From assembly GCA_964426545.1 (NCBI GenBank), contig CAYRQP010000010.1:37594-101593 (forward strand): a stretch of DNA of 64,000 nt, written 5' to 3'. Source of the stretch: CAYRQP01 sp964426545. Lineage in GTDB: Bacteria > Fermentibacterota > Fermentibacteria > Fermentibacterales > JCC-6. Under the pieces are notes generated by a model that ran no database searches, was not told where the DNA came from, and was given only the letters and a program-made list of their open reading frames with translations. The position numbers and the translations under genes were made by a program. Below are positions 27,701-36,011 of this stretch, piece by piece (position 1 is the first letter of the stretch; each line of letters opens with the position of its first letter).

Positions 27701-28530
27701 CAGCGTACCGCGGCAGTCAGGCTATTGTCGATAGTGAATTCGAACTCGACTGCTTTATTCCGGGGCAGGCAAGAACAGGTGATTCAGCGAGAGTTTCGGG
27801 GTGTGCGATAAGCAGTATTGAAACAGTTTGCGGAGCATCCGATCCAGTTGTCCTGACTCAGGGAAGTTATTCCGGTGGCGACACGGAAGGTCCCTCAATA
27901 GACATATGGATACGCGGCTACAAGGGGATTGAAATCCCATCTGTGACAGGTGACATCATACTTGAAGCAGACCTAACCGATTCGAGCGGTATATGCATAC
28001 TCGGTGGCTCCGCCGGAAGTCAGATAACTCTATTTGTTGATGAAACCGGAACTGATGTAAGCCGTTGGTTTACCTATGCGATGGGAAGTTCATCGCATGG
28101 CAGATTAACTTATGATCTAAAAGAGCCTGCTCCCGGTGAGCATAATCTCATTCTCTGGTGTGTCGACGGAATTGGAAATACTTCAAGAGATACATTAACA
28201 ATAGATATACCTCTTTCCGGCAATCTTCTTTTGACTGAGACTGTTGTCTATCCAAACCCCGGAGACGGCAGAAGATGTTTCAGTTTTAGAATATCCGAAG
28301 CTGCACAGGTAAATCTCTCGATATTTACTATTAACGGTACAAAAATCATGGAAATCCCAATGCAGTGTTCACAGGGATATAATCAGATATTGTGGGACGG
28401 TTTGGATTTTGACGGTGATTTCCCGGCATCAGGGGCGTACATTTACAGGTTAGAGGGGTTGGCAACAGATGCTTCTGTACATAACCGTACATCTGCCATA
28501 GTCGGAATCGTGGCAGTAATCAGAGAGTAG
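24742..28530 (+). CDS. Gingipain-like C25 cysteine protease with C-terminal sorting domain (copy 2)
   Basis: A 1262-residue paralogue of the protease at 20170, with the same order: signal peptide (FILLSLVLFSGSGLI), propeptide, C25 core, beta domains, sorting-type C-terminus. The catalytic pair is His798 in MIYLGHGAANQIAHEK and Cys832 in SVWATCDMGHFD, again 34 residues apart. Blocks such as SEIYNEFGQGIVDPGAIRS and FYMIEYPWPPG are shared with copy 1. The C-terminus reads VYPNPGDGRRCFSF, VNLSIFTINGTKIM and SGAYIYRLEG. The start ATG overlaps the sirtuin stop (ATGA). Two such proteases in one operon suggest division of cleavage specificity, as with Arg- and Lys-gingipains, but the specificity pockets cannot be read here. 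Confidence 0.93.
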   Translation: MTFILLSLVLFSGSGLIPIECNPESVFRTIFETGEPEMMQYEDGNILSFGNMGSRCVPGEPLRPVKTLYIPVPPGSAPELSYTVLEYGNIELPAEEKRTPIISGTGLQTSEVSVPMQSPPDVPVEFVGVIPLAGSQVAIIRIYPAFGEHPDVYASRIDISLQWEPVSGGRSLESNDLLQQVAPSGTLWWQGMAGNRNDESIFWGKPWARIAIGETGGYEILGAELENAGCSVVGSACSGFRLFTGPGIMFSRNNPAEEHTLEEVAFTVIDENSDGIFDSSDRIRFIGRGLERWSISEGVISRIQHRYATHNVYWLTWGGEPGLRIAETSASPGRYPDWGNSFIMDDWLADDVIWEPAYERNTGWVWMIKNPGGDFDVSFTLPGVTGDGILTIDLTALDYGFHSVRIMLNGTEIGEDSWSGSGERVISIEDVPFSTSNNLEIQYLESGSGGQVALVSVHPEYPANTGSVTSRRIFPGRSATGKYNMEISGVTSNCGVYDLQDFCVPVLLDETVYSGGEMSFSYSVDSSSVMMVIDDGDWISPDSVSSSSPGRLLGTVTEGDRLFVVPDVLFESVQAMINISQVSGFTPITALTSEIYNEFGQGIVDPGAIRSAVRWGMDSWGRGISGVVLVGDGHYDIRNLTTSEKVMIPPWIILGSSRTDCIDDIYAMVHEGATLPEVPISRIPVMTSVELNTCNAKVQHRVSGEADGEWMNRIVLVADDEWGQGGSQNECEHTENCELLAEHDLPRYLNRTKFYMIEYPWPPGSWPPSGPHPDKPDAREAFLETFNAGCGSMIYLGHGAANQIAHEKLMLLEDVGGLSNDDRLSFSVWATCDMGHFDNPGSDCIGEALVLHPAGGSISTVAATRGTFGHSNYELTSEILDMLYSDPECLTGDALWLSKLELAGSYQLNNRFYIYFGYPDIPLARASNTATVAVVGDTLSSYELNTISGKDFQEDGLVFVELYESSQEIRYTCLGGASIYWLQYGGAAYRGSQAIVDSEFELDCFIPGQARTGDSARVSGCAISSIETVCGASDPVVLTQGSYSGGDTEGPSIDIWIRGYKGIEIPSVTGDIILEADLTDSSGICILGGSAGSQITLFVDETGTDVSRWFTYAMGSSSHGRLTYDLKEPAPGEHNLILWCVDGIGNTSRDTLTIDIPLSGNLLLTETVVYPNPGDGRRCFSFRISEAAQVNLSIFTINGTKIMEIPMQCSQGYNQILWDGLDFDGDFPASGAYIYRLEGLATDASVHNRTSAIVGIVAVIRE

Positions 28531-28537
28531 GAGTAAA

Positions 28538-29695
28538 ATGAAAAAGTCTGAGAACATAAATGACAAGATATCCTGGCTCTGGAAACAGGTAGAGGAATCG
28601 AGAAAAGCAGGTGACGAGGAGGTCTGCCGCGAAAGTCTTGAAAGGCTCCTTGGTGATTCTTCTGTTCGCAACACGGCTGACTATGACCTGGCTCTTTTGA
28701 ACCTGTCTCAAATAGACATTGATACGGGAATGACGAGAGAAGCGGCTGTGAGAATGAATGACTTCAAGTGGCATGGAGTCCCGAGCCCTGCCGGATTACT
28801 CCTTGCCGGAGATATCTATCTGAGACTTGAGCGGTTTAAGCAGGCGAGGAGCACATTCTCAGAATATTTGAAATCGATTCCCGAAGACCTTAATGCACGG
28901 CGAAAACTGGGACTCGTATATCTGATGCTCGACGAAGATGATGAAGCGCAAAGGGAACTTCTTGCCGTGTCACGCAGAGAGAAGAACAGGGTGCCGGAAA
29001 CCCTGACCTATCTTGCGATGCTCGAAGCAAAGGCAGGGAGACTCGAAGAGAGCCTTCACCTTCTTCTTCAGGCTCGCGATATAGCACCGCATGATGAGAA
29101 AGTCGAACATACACTGCTGCGGATAGAAGCTCTGAGAGTCAGTCTGAAAAGAAAAGCACTCTCTCATGAGAATCTTCCGCTGGAAGACATATCGGCGGGA
29201 ATGGTTAGTGGTATGCTCGAATTCCACGGCTATTCGGCAGAACTGGCGGCAACCGCAAGAGATGTCTGGAACAGTTTCTGTGCAGAAGTCAAGCCGACCG
29301 GCAGAAAACCTGCCATCTGGGCTGCCGCACTTGAATATGCCGTGACCATCAACGGCCCGCATTACACACAGGAACAGCTTGCGGATGAATACGGGATATC
29401 TGTGACACAGCTCCGTGACCATTATCAGACCATTGCAGAAACAGTCGATCTCAACGCTTTGATAAGCACTGACCTTCTGACAGAGACAGAGAGAGCAGGA
29501 CATTGCCTTTCAGGTCTCGTCAGGCGGGAGGAGATGGCATCGGCAATCACTGAAGCCTCTTCACAGCTCGATAATTTCAATAACCCTGGGGAAGTGTGCT
29601 CTTGGGTGTTCGACAGAATAGAACCTGCAAATGATGCCGAACGTCGAGAGATCGAAGACTTCCTGAACTTCATCTGGTGGCGCAAGCGGCGCTAG
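28538..29695 (+). CDS. TPR-repeat protein with C-terminal helix-turn-helix-like domain
   Basis: A 385-residue protein without a signal peptide. Residues 1-200 are TPR-like (SPAGLLLAGDIYLRLERF, ARRKLGLVYLMLDEDDEA, PETLTYLAMLEAKAGRLE). Residues 240-310 hold a segment of the type GRKPAIWAAALEYAVT...YTQEQLADEYGISVTQLRD, which resembles the helical DNA-binding-like module seen in SEC-C/TPR proteins. The end is strongly basic (WWRKRR). AGGAG precedes the ATG by five bases. It follows the second C25 protease by only 7 bp, so it belongs to that transcription unit and could regulate or assist it; that is an inference. A palindrome block follows it. Confidence 0.8.
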   Translation: MKKSENINDKISWLWKQVEESRKAGDEEVCRESLERLLGDSSVRNTADYDLALLNLSQIDIDTGMTREAAVRMNDFKWHGVPSPAGLLLAGDIYLRLERFKQARSTFSEYLKSIPEDLNARRKLGLVYLMLDEDDEAQRELLAVSRREKNRVPETLTYLAMLEAKAGRLEESLHLLLQARDIAPHDEKVEHTLLRIEALRVSLKRKALSHENLPLEDISAGMVSGMLEFHGYSAELAATARDVWNSFCAEVKPTGRKPAIWAAALEYAVTINGPHYTQEQLADEYGISVTQLRDHYQTIAETVDLNALISTDLLTETERAGHCLSGLVRREEMASAITEASSQLDNFNNPGEVCSWVFDRIEPANDAERREIEDFLNFIWWRKRR

Positions 29696-29706
29696 CCTGC
29701 GCTAAA

Positions 29707-29984
29707 TGGGGACATTCCTCCGAAGGAGGAGTGTCCCCCATAAGCATCAACCTTTATCCAAGTAGCCAGGACACTTGATTCCCAATCCCAGGGACATGAT
29801 TTCTTCGTGTCCCGCAGAAGCCCAGCGAATCAAGTAAGTGACCAGGTTACAGAAGCATGAGTTCCTGCTTTCAAGGAGGAGTGTCCCCTATAAGCACCTT
29901 CCGTTATCTCATGTAACCATGAAACTTAATTCATCGTAACCCAAAGGTAGAACTTGGCGAATTAAGTATCACGGTTGCATATTA
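29707..29984. repeat. Cluster of palindromic repeats filling the 331-bp intergenic region
   Basis: No gene is seen between 29696 and 30026. Instead there are several palindromes. One is a GGGGACA/TGTCCCC hairpin at 29707-29740 with loop GAA. Another is an outer repeat, GGACACTTGATTC (29769-29781) facing GAATCAAGT (29827-29835), around a hairpin at 29791-29813 that exactly matches the inverse of 4641-4663. A third repeat has CTTAATTC (29924-29931) facing GAATTAAG (29959-29966) within longer imperfect arms. GGAGGAGTGTCCCC followed by YATAAGCA occurs twice (near 29726 and 29875). These are nested or successive REP-like insertions. Confidence 0.8.
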
Positions 29985-30026
29985 TCTTGTTACGGTTAAT
30001 CTAAATCTAAACTGGAAAGGGATGGA

Positions 30027-32801
30027 ATGAACGGCAAAAAGTATATCTATTTCTTTGGCGGAGATGTCGCTGAAGGTAACAAGGAAATGAAAGACCTGCT
30101 CGGTGGGAAAGGTTCCAATCTGTCGGAGATGACATCGATAGGAATACCTGTGCCACCGGGATTTACACTCAGTACGGAAGCCTGCGCTGTCTTCAATGAA
30201 CTTGAAGGCGACTGGCCCGAAGGACTCGAAGATGAAGTAAGACTGAATATCGCAAAACTCGAAGAACTGACCGGCAAAAAACTTGGATCATGCACAAATC
30301 CCCTTCTTGTCTCTGTGAGAAGCGGAGCTGCCGTATCGATGCCCGGAATGATGGATACTGTGCTGAATCTCGGTTTGAATAAGATAACTCTGAACGCCAT
30401 AGCAGAAAAAAGCGGTAATATCCGGTTTGCCTGGGATTCATACAGACGGTTCATACAGATGTTCGGTGATGTTGTCATGAATGTTCCGCACCATGATTTT
30501 GAAGAAATTCTTCAGGAAATGAAAGACGCAAGAGGTGTCGATCTCGACACGCAAATGTCGTCAGAAGATCTGGAGGAGCTTGTCAATAAGTATTTCGTGC
30601 TTTACGAAAATACAATAGGTTCGCCGTTCCCCGAAGATCCGTGGGAGCAGCTGCGGCTCTCCGTCAATGCTGTTTTCGGTTCATGGAACAATGACAGGGC
30701 GATTAAGTACAGGAAACTGAATGACATTAAGGGATTGATAGGTACGGCTGTCAATGTTCAGACGATGGTATTCGGTAATCTCGGTGATGATTCCGGAACC
30801 GGAGTCTGCTTTACGAGAAATCCATCCAACGGTGAAAACAAGTTCTACGGTGAATACCTGATGAACGCTCAGGGAGAAGATGTTGTTGCAGGTATCAGAA
30901 CGCCTTTGCCTATATCGACTCTCGAAGATGTTGACCCCGTTGCTTATGCAGAACTCATTGCCATACGCGAAAAACTCGAGGCTCATTACAAAGATGTTCA
31001 GGACATTGAGTTTACACTGGAAGACGGGAAGCTCTACATACTTCAGACCAGAACAGGAAAGAGGACCATCTTTGCAGCACTGAATATTGCTATGGATATG
31101 GAAGATGAAGGTTTGATAGATGCAGAAACCGCTGTTCAGCGCGTACCCGCTTCAGAATTTCCAAAACTGTTTGCACCTGTGCTGAATGAAGACGGTAAGA
31201 AGGCAGCTGTAAAACTGACTTCAGGACTTAATGCGTCTCCTGGGGGTGCCTGCGGACTCATCGCATTCTCGGCGAATGAAGCGGAAGAGATGGAGGAGAG
31301 GGGAGAAGCAGTAATACTCTGTAGGAAGGAAACAAGCCCTGAAGACATAGGCGGCATGGCTGTGTCGAAGGGAATCCTGACCTCCAGGGGCGGAATGACT
31401 TCCCATGCAGCAGTTGTTGCAAGGGGAATGGGTGTTCCCTGTGTTGCAGGTGCCGGAGATCTGGTAATCAACAGCAGCACAAAGACTATTACCTGCGGTG
31501 ATGTTACACTGGGCAGCGGAGATGTCATCGCAATCGATGGTTTTACCGGCGAAGTATTTGCCGGTGAAGTAAAGGTTTCCCCTTCTGAAATTCTGCAGAT
31601 AAGTCTGGGTGATGCCGATGCATCAGATTCCATACTTTTCAAAAACTACTCGAAACTCATGAAATGGACGGATGAGTACAGGCGGCTTGGCGTTCGCACA
31701 AATGCAGAAACACCGAATGACACAAAGACCGCAGTTGCTTTCGGAGCTGAGGGAATTGGTCTCTGCAGAACCGAACACATGTTCTTCGAAGGTGACAGAA
31801 TTACATCGTTCCGCAGGCTCATACTTGTTGCAGAAGAGGTAAAGGGTCTGAGAGACCGGATGAGTGCCGGAGACCCTACGGGTGAACTGGCGAAGAAACT
31901 CGAAGAACCGCTTAAAGAGTATGATGAAGCTTTGGCTGAACTTCTTCCCGTACAGCGCGAGGATTTCGAAGGTATCTTCAGGGTTCTGAACGGGCTGCCG
32001 TGTACTGTCAGGCTGCTCGACCCGCCTTTACATGAGTTCCTTCCGCATGATGAAGCCGGACAGGAAGAAGTTGCGGAGGTGCTTGGCGTTACAGCTGAAA
32101 AAGTACGCACCACTATCGAGAAACTACACGAATTCAATCCAATGCTCGGTCATAGGGGATGTCGGCTCGGACTTACTTATCCGGAAATCTCCGATATGCA
32201 GGTGCGTGCAATAATTGAAGCTGCCCTGAATTGCTTCGACGAAGGAATCCCTGTTCTTCCGGAGATTATGATACCGCTTGTGGGACATCCGCTAGAACTG
32301 AAGATCTGCAGGGAGAGAGCACAGGCTGAGATTGACAAGGTGTTTGCAGAACGTGGTAAATCTCCCTGTTGCATCGACTATAAGATAGGTACGATGATAG
32401 AAATACCGAGAGCCTGTATTGCAGCCGGAGAAATCGCGGAGCATGCTGAATTCTACAGTTTCGGAACGAACGACCTTACACAGATGGGTTGCGGATTTTC
32501 ACGAGATGATGCCGGTAAATTCCTCGGAGATTATGTAAAGATGGGTATCTATGAGAGAGATCCGTTTGCATCTATCGACCAGGCAGGTATCGGTGGACTG
32601 GTGACACTTGCAGTTGACCGTGGACGAAAGGCAAAACCGGACCTCAAGATAGGTGTATGCGGTGAACATGGCGGAGATCCCGACTCGATAGAGTTCTTCG
32701 ATAAAGCCGGACTGAATTATGTGTCCTGTTCACCTTACAGAGTCCCGATTGCCCGTCTTGCAGCTGCACAGGTTTCACTGAGAGAAAGATCAGGCAGTTA
32801 A
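30027..32801 (+). CDS. ppdK: Pyruvate, phosphate dikinase
   Basis: A 924-residue enzyme that interconverts pyruvate, ATP and Pi with PEP, AMP and PPi, cytosolic, acting in glycolysis or gluconeogenesis. The N-terminal ATP-grasp domain has LLGGKGSNLSEMTSIGIPVP and FTRNPSNGENKFYGEYL. The swivelling phospho-His domain has GGMTSHAAVVARGMGVPC with His460. The C-terminal PEP/pyruvate barrel has GIGLCRTEHMFF, FGTNDLTQMGCGFSRDD and the catalytic Cys-containing IGVCGEHGGDP. Length and order match the bacterial family. AAAGGGATGG lies before the ATG. It stands alone between the repeat cluster and the DUF362 gene, which has its own ribosome site. PPDK use is common in anaerobes with PPi-linked glycolysis. 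Confidence 0.96.
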   Translation: MNGKKYIYFFGGDVAEGNKEMKDLLGGKGSNLSEMTSIGIPVPPGFTLSTEACAVFNELEGDWPEGLEDEVRLNIAKLEELTGKKLGSCTNPLLVSVRSGAAVSMPGMMDTVLNLGLNKITLNAIAEKSGNIRFAWDSYRRFIQMFGDVVMNVPHHDFEEILQEMKDARGVDLDTQMSSEDLEELVNKYFVLYENTIGSPFPEDPWEQLRLSVNAVFGSWNNDRAIKYRKLNDIKGLIGTAVNVQTMVFGNLGDDSGTGVCFTRNPSNGENKFYGEYLMNAQGEDVVAGIRTPLPISTLEDVDPVAYAELIAIREKLEAHYKDVQDIEFTLEDGKLYILQTRTGKRTIFAALNIAMDMEDEGLIDAETAVQRVPASEFPKLFAPVLNEDGKKAAVKLTSGLNASPGGACGLIAFSANEAEEMEERGEAVILCRKETSPEDIGGMAVSKGILTSRGGMTSHAAVVARGMGVPCVAGAGDLVINSSTKTITCGDVTLGSGDVIAIDGFTGEVFAGEVKVSPSEILQISLGDADASDSILFKNYSKLMKWTDEYRRLGVRTNAETPNDTKTAVAFGAEGIGLCRTEHMFFEGDRITSFRRLILVAEEVKGLRDRMSAGDPTGELAKKLEEPLKEYDEALAELLPVQREDFEGIFRVLNGLPCTVRLLDPPLHEFLPHDEAGQEEVAEVLGVTAEKVRTTIEKLHEFNPMLGHRGCRLGLTYPEISDMQVRAIIEAALNCFDEGIPVLPEIMIPLVGHPLELKICRERAQAEIDKVFAERGKSPCCIDYKIGTMIEIPRACIAAGEIAEHAEFYSFGTNDLTQMGCGFSRDDAGKFLGDYVKMGIYERDPFASIDQAGIGGLVTLAVDRGRKAKPDLKIGVCGEHGGDPDSIEFFDKAGLNYVSCSPYRVPIARLAAAQVSLRERSGS

Positions 32802-32845
32802 CTTAAACGGTTAAATACAGGGTGCATTATTGTCAGGAGTAAATA

Positions 32846-33946
32846 TTGGCATCTGACATAGTTATCAGATCCGGTTTCAAAGAGTATGACCAGGGTGAGA
32901 TAGCCGTGGCTCTCGAAGAGATGATAGAGAGTTCCGGTGATTGGCCGGACTCGATATCGGAAGGCAGCCGGGTTCTTCTTAAAGTAAACATGCTTGCCGC
33001 CAAGTCTCCCGGGCGCGGAATAACCACACATCCTGCAGTTGTAGGAGCGATGGCTGAACTTCTGAAGCGAAGGGGATGCCATGTTGCCGTTGGCGACAGT
33101 CCAGGTGGTGCTGTCAAGGGTGTAGAACGCTACTGGAAGAATTGCGGATTCAGGAAGCTGGCAGAAGAAATGGAACTTGAACTGGTCAATTTCGAGAGTT
33201 CCGGCTCTGTAAGGAAGACAGTTAACGGCACTGAATACAACATAGCACTGCCTGTATTCGAGTATGATGCAGTCATAAACATGTGCAAGTTCAAAACGCA
33301 TATGCTCTGCAGGCTTACAAATGCAGTCAAAAACTCATACGGAGTTGTTCCGGGATTGATAAAAGCAATCATTCACAGTTATGCCGTTCACCCGTCTCAA
33401 CTGGCAGAACATATTGTAAACATTTACGGACAAGTGAAATTCGACCTTGTAGTAATGGACGCCATTCTCGCAATGGACGGGAAGGGACCAAGTACTGACG
33501 GAACAAAGCGGTGGGACGGTATTCTCGCAGTAGCACGGGATTCTGTGAACCTCGACATTGTGATGTCTGAGATGGCGGGACTACCCTACCTGAAACTCGA
33601 TACGAACAGGATTGCACTGGAGCGGGGTTATGGAAAACCGTTTGAGGAGATTACAGTCGATGGGGAAGCCGTATTGGAAAAATTCCGCATTCCGGGAGTT
33701 AACTTCTACAATCATCTTCCCTCGTTCCTCGGTTCCATTGCGAGATATTTCTTCAAGAATCCGCCGAAGGCAAATAAAAAATGTACGGGATGTGCTGTTT
33801 GTGCTGAAGCCTGTCCTGTCGATGCAATAGTAATAAAAGACGGGAAAGCGGTTATGGACAGGAAAAAGTGTATCATGTGTCTTTGCTGCCATGAACTGTG
33901 TCCGGAGAACGCACTGGACATAAAGTTACCGTTCAACAGACATTGA
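32846..33946 (+). CDS. DUF362 protein with C-terminal 2x[4Fe-4S] ferredoxin domain
   Basis: A 366-residue protein. TTG 32846 has AGGAG six bases upstream. The N-terminal DUF362 domain shows VLLKVNMLAAKSPGRGITTH, VAVGDSPGGAVKG and CKFKTHMLCRLTNAVKNSYG. The last 70 residues carry two iron-sulfur motifs, CTGCAVCAEACPVDA and CIMCLCCHELCPENA, which should hold two [4Fe-4S] clusters. DUF362 proteins are redox proteins of unknown function. A second, shorter DUF362 gene lies two genes downstream on the other side of an acyltransferase, so both may act on the same membrane or lipid pathway. It heads a tight 13-gene run ending at 45138. Confidence 0.88.
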   Translation: MASDIVIRSGFKEYDQGEIAVALEEMIESSGDWPDSISEGSRVLLKVNMLAAKSPGRGITTHPAVVGAMAELLKRRGCHVAVGDSPGGAVKGVERYWKNCGFRKLAEEMELELVNFESSGSVRKTVNGTEYNIALPVFEYDAVINMCKFKTHMLCRLTNAVKNSYGVVPGLIKAIIHSYAVHPSQLAEHIVNIYGQVKFDLVVMDAILAMDGKGPSTDGTKRWDGILAVARDSVNLDIVMSEMAGLPYLKLDTNRIALERGYGKPFEEITVDGEAVLEKFRIPGVNFYNHLPSFLGSIARYFFKNPPKANKKCTGCAVCAEACPVDAIVIKDGKAVMDRKKCIMCLCCHELCPENALDIKLPFNRH

Positions 33947-33955
33947 GATGACAGG

Positions 33956-34885
33956 ATGAAGAAAGAAGAAAGAACATTTTCGCATAAAATGCAGTATTAC
34001 CTTATCAGGGTCGTTACTTTTTGTATCAGTCTGGTACCGTTGAGGTGTGCATTGGCTTTCGGAGCCTGTCTCGGCTGGTTTGCCTGGCGTGTTGTGCATA
34101 TACGCAGTGCTGTTGTTTTGAAGAACCTGACACTGGCTTTTCCGGACAAAACTGAAAAAGAACACGACCGGATTGCTGTGCAGTCCTACATAAATACAGG
34201 CAGGTTCATGATGGAGTTCGCACGACAGAAGAGAGTAAACAGGAAATACATCGAGAAATACATCGAAATCGATGATGAAGCACTTCAGCAGTTAAGGAAT
34301 CTCGACACGGGATGCCTGATAATATCAGGACATTACGGCAACTGGGAACTCTATGCAATAGCATTTGCATATCTTCTCGATGACCATTCACTTCTTGTGG
34401 GTGAGCTGAAAAACAGTTTGGTGGACGACTACATCAATGAACTAAGGGCATCACATGTCACGGAGTGTTTCGATGCAAGGGGAGTCGTGCGCGGGGTGTT
34501 CAAAGTGATGAAGTGCGGGGGAACAGTTCTGTGGCTGTCAGACCAGGAGGCAGGAAAGGACGGGATAAAAGTTGATTTCTTCGGCTATCCTGCTTCAACA
34601 CCGAGGGGAGCAGCTGCATTTTCCGTGAAACTAAATGTTCCGGTAGTATTGGGTGTGCTGGTGCGCAAGAAAGGGCCGTATCAGAAACTCATTCTCTTTT
34701 CCCCGATATATCCCGACCCGAAGATCTCACGCGAAGATGCTGAAAAGAAGATAACACAGGAGTACACGGCTGAACTCGAAAAGATGATACGGATGCATCC
34801 TGAAATGTACTGGTGGGTGCACAGGCGCTGGAAATCGACAGGTCTATATCGAAAGAAAAAGAAACGGGAGACCAATGAAGAGTAA
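33956..34885 (+). CDS. LpxL/HtrB-like lysophospholipid/lipid A acyltransferase
   Basis: A 309-residue membrane-associated acyltransferase. It has an N-terminal hydrophobic anchor (VVTFCISLVPLRCALAFGA), NLTLAFPDKTEKE, the catalytic HYGNWE motif (His-x4-Glu) in IISGHYGNWELYAIAF, and WLSDQEAGKDGIKVDFFG. It ends with the family signature PEMYWWVHRRWKS. These enzymes add acyl chains to lipid A or related glycolipids at the inner face of the inner membrane, which implies a lipid-A-type or other acylated glycolipid envelope. It overlaps the next DUF362 gene by 11 bp. No LpxA-D genes lie here, so its exact acceptor is unknown. Confidence 0.88.
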   Translation: MKKEERTFSHKMQYYLIRVVTFCISLVPLRCALAFGACLGWFAWRVVHIRSAVVLKNLTLAFPDKTEKEHDRIAVQSYINTGRFMMEFARQKRVNRKYIEKYIEIDDEALQQLRNLDTGCLIISGHYGNWELYAIAFAYLLDDHSLLVGELKNSLVDDYINELRASHVTECFDARGVVRGVFKVMKCGGTVLWLSDQEAGKDGIKVDFFGYPASTPRGAAAFSVKLNVPVVLGVLVRKKGPYQKLILFSPIYPDPKISREDAEKKITQEYTAELEKMIRMHPEMYWWVHRRWKSTGLYRKKKKRETNEE

Positions 34886-36011
34886 AGTAGCGGTTCTAAA
34901 GACAAGTCCGGAAACCGTACTTTCCGATTACGGAAAACTGATGCGAAGTGTAGGCTATTACGACAAAATGGACATGAATGCAGATGTACTGCTTAAGATA
35001 AACATATCCTGGCACCATTGGTATCCTGCTTGCTCGACGACACCGTGGCAGCTCGACGGAGTGATAAGAACCCTTCGGGAAGACGGAGTTCCGCAGGAGA
35101 GAATTGTTTCCACGCACAACAGGACAGTTGTAGTCTGTGACAAGGAAGGCGAAAAAGGAAATAATCTGGTACAGGTCGATGAAGGCATCCACAAAATAAG
35201 AAAAATGAGACTCTATGAAGAACCGGTCAAGTGGGAGGTCTTCAAGCCTTCAAAGCCGTTCCGGGTGCTTGACAAGATATTTCCCGATGGCGTGAGAATC
35301 CCTGATTTCCTCATCGGTAAAAACATTATTCAGATGCCGACTGTTAAAACTCATGTTTTCACCACGATTACAGGAGCCATGAAGAATGCATTCGGAGGGC
35401 TTCTGAGTGAACGTCGTCACTGGACTCACGGTGTGATTCATGAAACTCTTGTTGACCTGCTGCGGATTCAGAAAGAGATTCATCCTTCAATATTTGCCGT
35501 GATGGACGGTACTTTTGCCGGTGACGGACCGGGTCCCCGGGCAATGATACCGCATGTAAAGAATTACATACTTGCGTCTTCTGATCAGGTGGCTATCGAT
35601 GCAATCAGTGCGAAAATGCAGGGATTCGATCCAATGACAATCGACTTCATAAGGCTTGCCCATGAAGAGGGGTTGGGTACTGGAAATCTGGCTGATATAG
35701 AGATTGTAGGCGAAGATATTTCTAAAGTGAACTTCCATTTCAAGCAGACAGAGACATTTGCAAGCAGGGGACAGAAAGCAATCTATCACGGCTGGCTCAA
35801 GCCTTTCGAAAAAATTCTGCTGAGAAGTCCCATAGTTCCATGGTCATTCCTGGCAAGCAGATTCTATCACGATGCATTCTGGATGAATCTCGTAGGTAAG
35901 AAGCGAATCAAGGATGCTCTCGAGTCCGAATGGGGAAAACTTTTTCTTAAATACGGAGACCCTGATAACATTCCGCCATTCGAGAGTGGAAATACAGGAG
36001 AAGATGAGTAA
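34875..36011 (+). CDS. DUF362 domain protein without ferredoxin domain
   Basis: A 378-residue DUF362 protein with VLLKINISWHHWYPACSTTP, GKNIIQMPTVKTHVFTTITG and AMKNAFGGLLSERRHWTHG, then FAVMDGTFAGDGPGPRAM. It lacks the cysteine clusters present in the protein encoded at 32846. GGGAG lies four bases before the ATG. It overlaps the acyltransferase upstream and gpsA downstream by 11 and 8 bp. The function is unknown. Two different DUF362 proteins bracketing a lipid acyltransferase suggest paired roles, one carrying Fe-S clusters and one not. Confidence 0.87.
   Translation: MKSKVAVLKTSPETVLSDYGKLMRSVGYYDKMDMNADVLLKINISWHHWYPACSTTPWQLDGVIRTLREDGVPQERIVSTHNRTVVVCDKEGEKGNNLVQVDEGIHKIRKMRLYEEPVKWEVFKPSKPFRVLDKIFPDGVRIPDFLIGKNIIQMPTVKTHVFTTITGAMKNAFGGLLSERRHWTHGVIHETLVDLLRIQKEIHPSIFAVMDGTFAGDGPGPRAMIPHVKNYILASSDQVAIDAISAKMQGFDPMTIDFIRLAHEEGLGTGNLADIEIVGEDISKVNFHFKQTETFASRGQKAIYHGWLKPFEKILLRSPIVPWSFLASRFYHDAFWMNLVGKKRIKDALESEWGKLFLKYGDPDNIPPFESGNTGEDE

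Noticed and set aside
23981..29695. Defence island (Sir2 plus TPR plus nearby R-M genes)
   Set aside because: The Sir2 has a complete deacylase zinc site and no fused defence domain, and the R-M locus is 10 kb away in a different unit.
29696..30026. CRISPR array
   Set aside because: Repeats are palindromic and differ in spacing and number; there are no regular 30-bp spacers and no cas genes.
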